DNA of 64,000 nt from Lentzea nigeriaca (lineage in GTDB: Bacteria > Actinomycetota > Actinomycetes > Mycobacteriales > Pseudonocardiaceae): NCBI RefSeq assembly GCF_016907955.1, contig NZ_JAFBCX010000022.1:1-64000 (forward strand), written 5' to 3'. The translations under genes were made by a program, and so were the position numbers. Positions 26,238 through 34,275 of the stretch are shown here, in pieces. Every line of letters starts with the position of its first letter. Position 1 is the stretch's first letter. The notes below the pieces were generated by a model. It did not search any database. It was not told the origin of the DNA and worked only from the letters and a program-made list of their open reading frames with translations.

Positions 26238-26678
26238 TCAGCGCCTGATCGCTGTGTGGCGGTCCCGCCGGTACCAGCCTCGCCGCTGATCCGCTGGGAG
26301 GGCGATTCGCGAGATCAAGTTCGTCAGAAGTGCCCCGATCACCAGCCACAGCACCGCGGCCAAGCCCTCGTTCGCCAGCACGGCAAGCGCCTCGTTGCCC
26401 ACTGGGAAAAGACCGCTCGTCCCGAGGTTGATGATGCCGGCCCAGTTCGTCACGAAGGCTGCGAACCCGTGGCCAGGGCTCGCGCCCGCCGCGACGAGGA
26501 CGACGTGCACCAGCAGGACGGCGGCGAACACCCAGCACACAATGCCGATTACCGCGCAGATCGAGCGGACGGTGCGTAACTTGGCGTAGCCGGGTCGATC
26601 GGCGACCACCTTCTCGACAACCACAGGCTCGCCCCACTCGAAGGGAAACCATTTGTCTGTGTCCTGTGACTGTGTCAT
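26238..26678 (-). CDS. Membrane protein, tandem paralogue 1
   Basis: 146 residues: a charged N-terminal tail, then membrane helices at SICAVIGIVCWVFAAVLLVH, a loop (GASPGHGFAAFVTNWAGIIN), and a last helix (LAAVLWLVIGALLTNLI) with a basic end RRGWYRRDR. It shares order and many residues with the next gene upstream (26823-27272): VR.ICAVI.IVCWVFA, GFA.F...WAG, LA.LWLVIG.LL..LISR.ALP.D.RR.WYRR. The family looks like actinobacterial proteins that resemble a YGGT-type or DUF-type integral membrane protein; function unknown. Confidence 0.65.
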   Translation of the reverse strand: MTQSQDTDKWFPFEWGEPVVVEKVVADRPGYAKLRTVRSICAVIGIVCWVFAAVLLVHVVLVAAGASPGHGFAAFVTNWAGIINLGTSGLFPVGNEALAVLANEGLAAVLWLVIGALLTNLISRIALPADQRRGWYRRDRHTAIRR

Positions 26679-26822
26679 GGCGACATCCCGCTGGCGGTGT
26701 GCGGTGAAAGCAAGTGATGCGGGTCCAGTGACCCGAACTGTCGTAGCTTGGCGCCGAGCCTGAGGAGCGCCGAGTCCGCGGCGGTGCGCCGCGGCTCAGC
26801 ACCCCTGTCTGCGCCGGTTCTG

Positions 26823-27272
26823 TCAGGGCCGGACCGATCGCCGATACCAGGCCCGTCGCTCGTCCACCGGCAGCGCCACGCGGCTGATCAGGTGTGTGAG
26901 CAACCCACCGATCACAAGCCAGAGCAGTGCGGCGACACCTTGGTTGAGCAGAACGGCCGCCTTCTCATTGGCAGGGGTGAACAGATCGTCCAAGCCGAAA
27001 TCGATCCCGCCGGCCCAGCCTGAGATGAACGAGGCGAAGCCGTTGCCCATGTTCGCGCCCGCCACCACGAGCAGGATGTGCAGCAACAGGACGAGTGCGA
27101 ACACCCAGCAGACGATGTCGATCACTGCGCAGATCGTGCGTACCGCGCGTGCCCTGCCGTTGTCGTCGCGGGCGGCGACCTCTTCCTCCACGACCGGAGG
27201 TTCTTCTGGCAACAGGTAGTCGCGCTCGTACGCCCTGTGCCGCCGTCTCTCGGGGTCAACTGGTCGAGTCAT
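26823..27272 (-). CDS. Membrane protein, tandem paralogue 2
   Basis: 149 residues from the ATG at 27272 (MTRPVDPERRRHRAYERDYL). The acidic N-terminal tail (PEEPPVVEEEVAARDD) leads into the same helix pattern as paralogue 1. Tandem duplication is evident. Both lie downstream of the third kinase on the same strand (gap 103 bp), so they may be regulated with it or be its substrates; the acidic tails offer phospho-acceptor context but no site is certain. Confidence 0.65.
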   Translation of the reverse strand: MTRPVDPERRRHRAYERDYLLPEEPPVVEEEVAARDDNGRARAVRTICAVIDIVCWVFALVLLLHILLVVAGANMGNGFASFISGWAGGIDFGLDDLFTPANEKAAVLLNQGVAALLWLVIGGLLTHLISRVALPVDERRAWYRRSVRP

Positions 27273-27374
27273 GCCTTCGGGTACCCGGCGCGATCCAGCT
27301 TCGAAACGCGGGAATGAGCCATGACGGCGGCTTCTCGGTCCACTTCGGATTGTCCACATCGTCCGTCATCCAGC

Positions 27375-28469
27375 TCACCAACCGTGCTTGCCCTTGCCGC
27401 GGTTCGGCTTCCCCTTGCCGCCCTTGTTCTTGTGTACGCCCTTATGGGCCTTCGCCAGGGAATCACTGGACTCGACCGGGTCCGCGCGCGGTCCGCGTGG
27501 TTGCTGCGTAACGAGAAGCTCACCGGAAACCGGTGGCGCGGCGTCGTGTGCCGCGTCCGTACTGCCAGCGGCGACGAGCAGGCTCGCAAGCGCGGCGGCC
27601 AGCAACGCCTGTGTGCGAGAACGCCAAGGATGCTGACGGACCCGTGCCTTGGTGGTGATCGGACCGACGGCCTCGGAGCGGCCGATGGCCTGCAGGATGC
27701 GCGCGCACTCGTAGGCGGATGGCCTCTGACGAGGGTGTGGCGAGGTCATCAACGTCAACAACCGTCGCAGCTCGAACGGGAGGTGGTCAGGTACGAGGGG
27801 CCGGCGGTGCAGCCGGGCGACGGCTGCCTCGATCGCACTGCCGTCGTACTCGCGGACGCCGGTCAGGCATTCCAACAGCACCAGACCGAGCGCGTACACG
27901 TCGACCGCCGATGTGATCTCGCCACCGCGCACCTGTTCCGGGGCGAGGTAGGCCGCCGTGCCCACGAACTGGTCGGACCTGGTGAGCCGGGTGGTGCCGG
28001 CTGCTCTCGCCAGACCGAAGTCCGCCAGGTACACGGTGCCGTCGCGGTCACGCAGGATGTTGGAGGGCTTGACGTCACGGTGCACCACTCCATGTGTGTG
28101 CACGTGGCCGAGGGCCTCCGAGAGAGACCGACCCAGCTCGCACACCATGATTACCGGTAACGGGCCGTACGCGAGGCGATCGCGCAAAGTGGATCCGTCG
28201 ACAAGTTGCAACACCACGAAAGGCATCGGCCCGATGGTGCCCGCGTCGTACACCGACACCAGACCTGGATGGGACAGCCCGGCCAGCGTGTGGATCTCGT
28301 TGTCGAACCGGCGCCGGTCGGCCTCGTCGCATCCGGAGAGGAGGAGCTTGATCGCCACAGGGCGCCGCAAGACGGTGTCCCACGCGCGCCGTACCTCTGC
28401 CACACCGCCGACACCCAGAATCCCGGCCAACCGGTAGCGATCGGCGACGAGATCGTAATAGCCGGGCAT
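27375..28469 (-). CDS. Ser/Thr protein kinase, probably in the gas-vesicle operon
   Basis: 364 residues from the ATG at 28469 (GGAAGG upstream; a GTG at 28478 is possible). Kinase motifs: LGVGGVAEV, Lys41, HRDVKPSN, DFG, GTAAYLAPE. A membrane helix near the C-terminus (ALLAAALASLLVAAG) precedes a Lys/Gly-rich tail ending KGKPNRGKGKHGW. The catalytic domain is closely related to that at 24048-25187. It begins 18 bp after the GCS2-type ligase gene, which itself begins 6 bp after gvpK, so it is likely transcribed from the gas-vesicle promoter. Control of vesicle formation by phosphorylation is an inference. Confidence 0.85.
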   Translation of the reverse strand: MPGYYDLVADRYRLAGILGVGGVAEVRRAWDTVLRRPVAIKLLLSGCDEADRRRFDNEIHTLAGLSHPGLVSVYDAGTIGPMPFVVLQLVDGSTLRDRLAYGPLPVIMVCELGRSLSEALGHVHTHGVVHRDVKPSNILRDRDGTVYLADFGLARAAGTTRLTRSDQFVGTAAYLAPEQVRGGEITSAVDVYALGLVLLECLTGVREYDGSAIEAAVARLHRRPLVPDHLPFELRRLLTLMTSPHPRQRPSAYECARILQAIGRSEAVGPITTKARVRQHPWRSRTQALLAAALASLLVAAGSTDAAHDAAPPVSGELLVTQQPRGPRADPVESSDSLAKAHKGVHKNKGGKGKPNRGKGKHGW

Positions 28470-28487
28470 GGGCGACACCTTCCGTTG

Positions 28488-29660
28488 TCAGCCTGCACTT
28501 TGCGGGTGCCCGCCAACCTCGTGACGCAATCCTTTGGTGGTGCGGAACATCGCGCCCGGATCCCCGGTCGGCTCCCCCATCAGCTCCTCCGCGAGTTGGT
28601 CCACCACGTTGTGCAGTGATCGTGCGACAGAGAACGCTTTGCGCTGCCTCGTGGCACCGTCGCCGCATCTGTCCACAACAGACAGAACGCGCAGCACCAC
28701 GCCCAGATCCCCGATGGCGACGAGTTGATCCCGCACTCGGCTGACAAGCCGGTCCAACAGGAGCCGAGCGGGAAGCAGCTGTCCGGACATCACGTCGAAC
28801 GCCTGACCGCTCAGGCCGTCTCGGGCCGCCTTCCACGCAGCGAGCCGCAGGAGTTCGACCGGGACGTTGCTCGCGGCCACACCCCGCCGCACATCGCACA
28901 CCGCGGTGGCGACGAGCGCACGTACCAAGGCGGCCAACAGCACTGCCTCGTCCACGGTGGCCGCAACGTCAGCCACCCGGACTTCCACAGTGGGCAGGTG
29001 CGAGGACGGCCGTACATCCCAGTAGATCATCTTGAGGTCGCGTGCGGCTCCGGTGGCCACCAGCGAATCGCACACTTCGTCGTAGTGCTGCGCGGAGCTG
29101 AACCACGGTGGCGGTCCCGACACCGGCCAGCGTGACCACACCATCGACCGCCAGCTCGCATAGCCGGTGTCACGACCATGCGCGAACGGGGAGTTGGCAG
29201 TCACCATGCCGAGTACCGGCAGCCAGAGCCGCACATGATTGCAAACCTGCACGGCCGTCTCGCGATCCGGCACCGAGACATGCACGTGGCAGCCGCAAAT
29301 CAGCTGCTCGACGGCCAACCGCCCGTAGTCGTCGGCAATCTGCCGGTAGCGGTCATCCGCGGTGATCTGCATCCTCGACGCACCGATCGGCGGCACCGCC
29401 ACAGCGAGCAGGAGGCAACCGAGCTGACGAGCGGACTCAGCCGCGATGAACCGCGCGCCGAGCAACTGCCGCCGCACCTCCGCGAGGTCATGGCACGCCG
29501 TGGTCTTGGCCTCGAGCTGTGCGGCGGTCAGTTCGAGGTCGAACTCAACGCCGAATTGCTCGCGTGCCCATCGCGCGACCTCCAGGGCTCGTGGAACCGG
29601 CTCGCCGGTACGCGGGTCCACGAGCAGGAACTCCTCTTCGACGCCCAGCATCGCGTTCAC
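28488..29660 (-). CDS. Carboxylate-amine ligase, glutamate-cysteine ligase type 2 (YbdK) family
   Basis: 390 residues. MLGVEEEFLLVDPRTGEPVP is the GCS2 signature start; CGCHVHVSVPDRETAV, LLALTANSPF-like VTANSPFAHGRDTGYASWR, and a DVRPSSHLPTVEVRVAD block complete the family pattern. These enzymes join glutamate (or another acid) to an amine with ATP; EgtA and YbdK are relatives, and the substrate here is unknown. It starts 6 bp after the gvpK stop, so it belongs to the vesicle operon. Start could also be the second Met (29651). Confidence 0.85.
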   Translation of the reverse strand: MNAMLGVEEEFLLVDPRTGEPVPRALEVARWAREQFGVEFDLELTAAQLEAKTTACHDLAEVRRQLLGARFIAAESARQLGCLLLAVAVPPIGASRMQITADDRYRQIADDYGRLAVEQLICGCHVHVSVPDRETAVQVCNHVRLWLPVLGMVTANSPFAHGRDTGYASWRSMVWSRWPVSGPPPWFSSAQHYDEVCDSLVATGAARDLKMIYWDVRPSSHLPTVEVRVADVAATVDEAVLLAALVRALVATAVCDVRRGVAASNVPVELLRLAAWKAARDGLSGQAFDVMSGQLLPARLLLDRLVSRVRDQLVAIGDLGVVLRVLSVVDRCGDGATRQRKAFSVARSLHNVVDQLAEELMGEPTGDPGAMFRTTKGLRHEVGGHPQSAG

Positions 29661-29666
29661 GATGCT

Positions 29667-29966
29667 CTACCCGCTGCCGTCGAAGTCGTTGCCGAGCAGG
29701 GGACCGAGCGGGCCGAGATCGATGTCGAGGTCTTCCGCGGTGAGGCCGAACTGGTCGCACAATTCGTTCATGCGTTGCTCCAGTGCCATGAACGTCCGGC
29801 CCATCCGTTCGACCTGCTCATCGGCGAGGTCGCCGCGCTCGATCCTGCGCAGGGCCTGGCGTTCCATGAGCTGGCGGAGCAGTTCGATGATCGTGAGCAC
29901 CAGCGACGCGAGACCGCGTTCGACGTTCTCGTGGTCGGTGTTGATGCGTTCGGGCAGCTGACTCAC
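29667..29966 (-). CDS. gvpK: Gas vesicle protein GvpK
   Basis: 99 residues with the GvpK pattern: NVERGLASLVLTIIELLRQL, MERQALRRIERGDLADEQVE, RMGRTFMALEQRMNELCDQF. GvpK is an accessory protein needed for vesicle assembly. The ATG overlaps the stop of the preceding GvpS-like gene (ATGA). Last of the recognisable gvp genes in the operon. Confidence 0.93.
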   Translation of the reverse strand: MSQLPERINTDHENVERGLASLVLTIIELLRQLMERQALRRIERGDLADEQVERMGRTFMALEQRMNELCDQFGLTAEDLDIDLGPLGPLLGNDFDGSG

Positions 29967-30187
29967 GGCCTGTCCCGCTCGTCGGTCAAGGGATCCAGGG
30001 CACTGACCGAGGTGATCAAGGTGCGCAGGGAGATGTGGACCAGGTCCACATCGGCGACGGAGAGCCTCACGTCGCCGACGATGACGACGCCGCCAGCGAG
30101 GACGCGATCAAGCAGGTCGACCAGCGCGACACGCCGGTCGCTGACGGGCGCGGGCGATCGCGAAGACGCCGGTTCGATCTCTGTCAT
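29963..30187 (-). CDS. gvpS: GvpS-like member of the GvpA/GvpJ family
   Basis: 74 residues from the ATG at 30187 (GGAGG upstream). RVALVDLLDRVLAGGVVIVG, then RLSVADVDLVHISLRTLITS is the GvpA/J/S core. It lies between gvpL and gvpK, which is where gvpS sits in Streptomyces. It probably is a minor shell or nucleation component. The name follows from position; GvpJ is the alternative. Confidence 0.8.
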   Translation of the reverse strand: MTEIEPASSRSPAPVSDRRVALVDLLDRVLAGGVVIVGDVRLSVADVDLVHISLRTLITSVSALDPLTDERDRP

Positions 30188-30213
30188 CCTTGCCTCCCTT
30201 CTATTTCGTGGCG

Positions 30214-30993
30214 TCACGGGGACATCTGGTCGACGCCGGCGAACGAGTACGGCGGCCAGGGACCCGTCAGATCCAGTTCGATACCGGGGTGCTGATCATC
30301 GAGTGTCCGCACGGTGTCGGCGAACTCGTCGGCTCGTTCGTTGTCGACCAGGTAGGTGCCGTTGAGCACGATCTTGGCTCGTTTGTGGAGAAGTTCGGCG
30401 TGCGGAACCGGTTGTCTCTTCGCGACGACGGCGATCCGGCTGAGAGCCTCGTGAATTCGGTGGGCCTTGGCGGCGGCCTCGGATTCCGCCGCCTGCAGGG
30501 CGGAGAGCCTGGCACGCCGCCTGAGCAGGTATGCCGTTCCTTCACCGACATCGCCGACTTGCTCCTCGACACTGTGGTTCGCGATGGAGTCGGGATCGGC
30601 GTAACCCTTGACCCCCCACTCGGTTCGTCCCGTCACGCGGCGCAGTGCCGTGTCGAATTCGCCGCGATGTGCCACCAGCGACGCGCGCACGCTGTCGTCG
30701 TCGTGGTAGACGGTGGCGAGGCGGAGTGGCACGGTGGGGCCGAAGTGGTTCACGATGTCGACCACCGCATCGTGGGCACGCGCGGTCGCTTCCAGCCAGG
30801 CGAGGTCCTCGAGATTGCGCCGCAGGGCATCCTCGCCGAACTCGCCGGCACCGACGGAGCCAACGACGGCCATCAAGTCAGCGGCTTCGACGATGCGCAC
30901 CGGTTCCCGGGCCACTCCGGTCGTCGCGGGAAACCGCGCGACGTCCAGTCGCCTGGTGACCGCGTACAGCCACACCACGTGCTGCTCACCCAT
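30214..30993 (-). CDS. gvpL: Gas vesicle protein GvpL (GvpF/GvpL family)
   Basis: 259 residues from the ATG at 30993. HVVWLYAVTRR at the start, VDIVNHFGPTVPLRLATVY and the C-terminal IVLNGTYLVDNERADEFADT match the GvpF/L family, whose two ferredoxin-like domains bind GvpA during assembly. It overlaps the GvpJ gene by 8 bases. The assignment as L rather than F is positional. Confidence 0.88.
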   Translation of the reverse strand: MGEQHVVWLYAVTRRLDVARFPATTGVAREPVRIVEAADLMAVVGSVGAGEFGEDALRRNLEDLAWLEATARAHDAVVDIVNHFGPTVPLRLATVYHDDDSVRASLVAHRGEFDTALRRVTGRTEWGVKGYADPDSIANHSVEEQVGDVGEGTAYLLRRRARLSALQAAESEAAAKAHRIHEALSRIAVVAKRQPVPHAELLHKRAKIVLNGTYLVDNERADEFADTVRTLDDQHPGIELDLTGPWPPYSFAGVDQMSP

Positions 30994-31348
30994 CGTCGGG
31001 GCCCTCGTCCAACTCTCGCAGGGCGTCCCGGTCCAGGTCGGCCAGCCGCTGCCGCAGCCGCTGGTTCTCCTGTTCGAGTTCTCGTTTGCCACTGCCGCCC
31101 GAAAGCCACGGATCGTGTTCCCACCAGTCGATGCCGACCTGGCGGGCCGCTTCCAACGACGCGATGACCAGGCGGAGTTTGACGGTGAGCAGTTCGATGT
31201 CGAGCAGGTTGACCTGGATGTCCCCGGCGATCACCACGCCTTTGTCGAGGACTCGCTCGAGGATGTCGGCGAGGTTGGCCGAGTCGTGGCCCCCGGAATT
31301 TCCCAGGGGTTGCGGCAGTCCGGCACGTGAGTTCCTCGAGCTGGTCAT
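30986..31348 (-). CDS. gvpJ: Gas vesicle protein GvpJ
   Basis: 120 residues. NLADILERVLDKGVVIAGDI and QVNLLDIELLTVKLRLVIAS give the GvpA/J core; a coiled-coil C-terminal tail follows (KRELEQENQRLRQRLADLDR), longer than in GvpA. It overlaps GvpO by 4 bases and GvpL by 8. GvpJ is a minor component at the vesicle tip or in nucleation. Confidence 0.88.
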   Translation of the reverse strand: MTSSRNSRAGLPQPLGNSGGHDSANLADILERVLDKGVVIAGDIQVNLLDIELLTVKLRLVIASLEAARQVGIDWWEHDPWLSGGSGKRELEQENQRLRQRLADLDRDALRELDEGPDDG

Positions 31349-31686
31349 TGCCTACCTCCAGGCTTCGAGTTCAACGCGCTGCCGCGTGAGTACCGCCGGA
31401 TGCGGGAGTAGGACACCAGCGTCGCATCGAGGTCCAGGTCCACCTCGTAGAGCGCGAGAACGTCGGCCGAGGACGGAATGCGGCTCTCCTCGACCACTTC
31501 CACTTCGATCAGCCACCCTTCCTCGGTGGGTTTCACCGCTGTCGCCCCGATCGGGTTCTTGCCGGTCAGTTCGCCTATCGTCTGGATCGCGGCATCGGCG
31601 GCCTCCGCCGCGGACACCTCAGGCTCGGTGTCCTCGCTGCCCCAAGACTCGTCGCGACGCCGCTCACCACCTTTCCCGGCCACCAC
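31345..31686 (-). CDS. gvpO: Gas vesicle protein GvpO
   Basis: 113 residues. An acidic N-terminal region leads to AADAAIQTIGELTGKNPIG, then EGWLIEVEVVEESRIPSSAD and VLALYEVDLD..ATLVSYSRIRRYSRG, the GvpO family pattern. In Streptomyces gvpO is the first gene; here it lies after gvpG. GvpO is an accessory protein, possibly regulatory. Confidence 0.88.
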   Translation of the reverse strand: MVAGKGGERRRDESWGSEDTEPEVSAAEAADAAIQTIGELTGKNPIGATAVKPTEEGWLIEVEVVEESRIPSSADVLALYEVDLDLDATLVSYSRIRRYSRGSALNSKPGGRQ

Positions 31687-31708
31687 TGTCGATCACCTCC
31701 ACTCCGCC

Positions 31709-31942
31709 TCATCCGCCCATGCCGCTGCTCATCAGCCTTTCCGTGATCCTTTGCGCTTCCTCGCTCGCCTCCTCTTCGGACAGTTCGCCGGCGGCCACCC
31801 TGTCCTCGAGCTGTTCCAGTTCACGGCGAGCCTGCAGGCGCAGTTCCCCCTCGGCCTGCTCCAGCAGAACCTCGGCGAGGGCGACAACCCCGCGCACAGG
31901 TGCCAACGGCAGGCCGAAGATCAGCCAGAGCAGGGCCGCCAC
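31709..31942 (-). CDS. gvpG: Gas vesicle protein GvpG
   Basis: 77 residues. I place the start at the GTG at 31942, one base beyond the GvpF stop (31944-31946), because ALLWLIFGLPLAPVRGVVAL is the GvpG N-terminus. The rest is a charged helix (EQAEGELRLQARRELEQLED, EEEASEEAQRITERL). GvpG is a small accessory protein that binds GvpF during assembly. Confidence 0.88.
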   Translation of the reverse strand: MAALLWLIFGLPLAPVRGVVALAEVLLEQAEGELRLQARRELEQLEDRVAAGELSEEEASEEAQRITERLMSSGMGG

Positions 31943-31943
31943 G

Positions 31944-32714
31944 TCATCCCTCCGGTGTGGAGCGCGAGACAGTGAAGTCGTACGGGGCCAAGGGTCCCAG
32001 CACCCGCAGCTCGACCCTGCTCGCCCACTCCTCTGCGATCTCCGCCACAGCGGCGTGGAAGTCCTGCTCGTGGTCGGCGTCGACGAGGAAGGCGATGTTG
32101 ACTGCGTCTTCTTCATGCGTCGGGTCACGCGGGGCAATGGCAACCGTGAGGGGCGCGAGCGCGTCTGCCACGGTGTGCGAGTCCTTCTCGCGCTTGGCGG
32201 CAACGGCGTTGAAGAGGAACTCGCCGAGTGCGACGCGCTCGTCCTGACTGGCGTTCTCGCCCTGCGCTCGGAGCTGTTCGTGCAGCCGTGCCGCTTCCTC
32301 GTGCTCGGACAGCACCTCGCGCAGGATCGTCTCCTCCACATAGCGGCCGTGCAGGACGTACTCCTGCCGCCCGTCGAGCTCGGTGAGCGCGGAGAGGAAC
32401 TCGTCGTGATAGGGAGCCAGGAGTTCGTCGGCGACGGCCTCCTTGCTGCTCATGACCGAGCCGAAACGAAACGGGAGCACGGGTGTCTCGGCGGCGGCCA
32501 GGTCCAGCAGGCGCTCGTGCGCGATCAGGTCGTCCGGCCGGCCCAGCGGCTTGTCGCGGGGAATGTCTCCGGCCAATGCCGCGATCTTGCCCTGCGTCAC
32601 CGTGACTACCGGGGTGCCACCGACTCCGCGTGCCTGCTCATCGGTGACCACGTCCGCCGGCACGATGCCGTACACGTAACAGACCGTGTCCTTGTCCTCG
32701 GCCATGACGCTCAC
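31944..32714 (-). CDS. gvpF: Gas vesicle protein GvpF (GvpF/GvpL family)
   Basis: 256 residues from a GTG at 32714 overlapping the GvpA stop (GTGA); an ATG at 32705 is an alternative. VCYVYGIVPADVV, PVLPFRFGSVMSSKEAVADE and VNIAFLVDADHEQDFHAAVA are typical. GvpF is the chaperone-like assembly protein that contacts GvpA. It directly follows gvpA, as in Streptomyces. Confidence 0.9.
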   Translation of the reverse strand: MSVMAEDKDTVCYVYGIVPADVVTDEQARGVGGTPVVTVTQGKIAALAGDIPRDKPLGRPDDLIAHERLLDLAAAETPVLPFRFGSVMSSKEAVADELLAPYHDEFLSALTELDGRQEYVLHGRYVEETILREVLSEHEEAARLHEQLRAQGENASQDERVALGEFLFNAVAAKREKDSHTVADALAPLTVAIAPRDPTHEEDAVNIAFLVDADHEQDFHAAVAEIAEEWASRVELRVLGPLAPYDFTVSRSTPEG

Positions 32715-33097
32715 TCACCCCTCCGCCGTCTCGAAGGCCGTTCCAACTCTTCCCGTTTGTCTTGCAGTGCCTCAGCCACCTTCTCGCCCACGGCCTCCAG
32801 CATCCCCTTGGTCTTGCCCTTGGCCACGCTCTGCGTCGTGTTCCCCAGGAGCTCCGTCATGCCGGCCCCTTGCTGCTCGGAGAGGTCGAGGCGGTTGGTC
32901 GCCTCGGCGAAGCGCAGATACGTGTCCACACTGGCGATGACTACCCGTGCGTTGATGGTCACCAGCTCGATGCCGACGATCGACACCCCGACGTATGCGT
33001 CGAGCACGAGGCCCTTGTCGAGGATGCTGTCGATCGCGTCGGCCAGGCCGCGTGAGGATCCACCGCCGCCTCCGGATTGTTGTAGGGCTGTGGTCAT
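32711..33097 (-). CDS. gvpA: Gas vesicle structural protein GvpA
   Basis: 128 residues. GLADAIDSILDKGLVLDAYV and GVSIVGIELVTINARVVIAS are the GvpA shell motif, followed by VDTYLRFAEATNRLDL. An unusual C-terminal extension of about 50 residues (SVAKGKTKGMLEAVGEKVAE and a basic end) follows; actinobacterial GvpA proteins often have such a tail. This is the main wall protein that makes the rib lattice. Confidence 0.92.
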   Translation of the reverse strand: MTTALQQSGGGGGSSRGLADAIDSILDKGLVLDAYVGVSIVGIELVTINARVVIASVDTYLRFAEATNRLDLSEQQGAGMTELLGNTTQSVAKGKTKGMLEAVGEKVAEALQDKREELERPSRRRRGE

Positions 33098-33162
33098 CTC
33101 CTGGGCCGTTCCTTCCTGATCCGAAGTCGTGGTCGTGTGCTGTTGTCGGTTCGCGGCGCCAG

Positions 33163-34269
33163 TTATGCCCTGCGCGCCGCTCGTCGTCCTGCCCTGCGCG
33201 AGTTCGGCAGGTCCTGTTCCTCCTCAACGTCCTCAGTGTCTTCGTCTTCGTCTTCGTCGTATTCCTCGTCGTTCTCGGCTTCCTCGTCCTCGGCTTCCTC
33301 GTCCTCGTCGTACAGGTCCTCGTCCTCGTCCTCCCACTGCTCGTCCTCGTCGACAGCCGAGTCGTCCTCATAGGCGTCCGACTCGTCGTCATCCACCACC
33401 TGCCCACCGTGGATCTCGCCGCGCCAGCCTTCGAGGTCGTCGGCGTGCAGGATCGTGTTCGTCATGACATGACGCTGGAAGTTCTTGAGCTCCAACCGGG
33501 CCCGGCGGCCCTGGGCCCGCCAGAGGTTGCCCGTTCGCTCGAACAGTCCGTGCGGGTGGTATTCGAGGATGAGCAGGATGCGGGTGAGGTCCGGCGTCAA
33601 CTCGTGGAAGGTGACCGCGCCGTCGACGTACCCCTTGTCCCCTTCCGAGCGCCACACGATGCGTTCGTCGGGAACCTGTTCGATGATCGTGGACGTCCAG
33701 GTGCGCCGGGACCACCAGACCTTGGCCGTCCAGACCAGCTTCTCGTCGGACTCCTGCTCGACGTTCTCGACCTTCTTCATGAAGCTGGGGAAGTCGGTGA
33801 ACATCGTCCACTGGTCGTAGGCGACCTGGATCGGAACTCCCACGTCGATCTGCTCGACGATGTTGGTCAGCTTGAGCTTGTTGCCGCCTTGCTTGTTGTT
33901 GCCGCCGAGAGGCAGAGCGTGCAGCACACCGCCGGCAACGCCTTTGACCTTGTCTTTGAGCTGCTCGACAACCTGCTCGCCCACCACCTCCGTCGCGTGG
34001 GACGCCACATCGGCCAGCACGTGGGCCAACCCGGGCTTCGCGGTCGACGCACCCTTGTCCCCGGACTTCTTCGATCCCGTCAGCGCGGACGCCAGTCCGC
34101 CTCCCTCGCCGTGGGCGAGGTCGGTGATCCGGCCCGCCGCGCCGGTGACCCGGTCGGTGACTTTCGCGGCCGCCCGGTCGACAACCGCCAAAGCGAGGTT
34201 CTGGAGCGAATCCCTGAGCATGTCGTTCGGCGTGCTGCCACTCGCTGCTCGCTTGACCGTGCTCGTCAT
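33163..34269 (-). CDS. gvpZ: SRPBCC (polyketide cyclase-like) gas-vesicle-cluster protein with long acidic tail
   Basis: 368 residues. An N-terminal helical part (SLQNLALAVVDRAAAKVTDR) is followed by a SRPBCC/START-like domain (NIVEQIDVGVPIQVAYDQWT, TDFPSFMKKVENVEQ, RTWTSTIIEQVPDERIVWRS, VTFHELTPDLTRILLILEY). The last 75 residues are almost only Asp and Glu with a basic RRAGRRAARRA end. This matches the gvpZ-type gene of streptomycete clusters. It lies 65 bp before gvpA. The acidic tail might mimic a nucleic acid or buffer assembly; not known. Confidence 0.75.
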   Translation of the reverse strand: MTSTVKRAASGSTPNDMLRDSLQNLALAVVDRAAAKVTDRVTGAAGRITDLAHGEGGGLASALTGSKKSGDKGASTAKPGLAHVLADVASHATEVVGEQVVEQLKDKVKGVAGGVLHALPLGGNNKQGGNKLKLTNIVEQIDVGVPIQVAYDQWTMFTDFPSFMKKVENVEQESDEKLVWTAKVWWSRRTWTSTIIEQVPDERIVWRSEGDKGYVDGAVTFHELTPDLTRILLILEYHPHGLFERTGNLWRAQGRRARLELKNFQRHVMTNTILHADDLEGWRGEIHGGQVVDDDESDAYEDDSAVDEDEQWEDEDEDLYDEDEEAEDEEAENDEEYDEDEDEDTEDVEEEQDLPNSRRAGRRAARRA

Positions 34270-34275
34270 CCGGTG

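Noticed and set aside
31086..33119. Long plus-strand frame across the vesicle genes
   Set aside because: It is antisense to clearly identified gvp genes and has no family signal.
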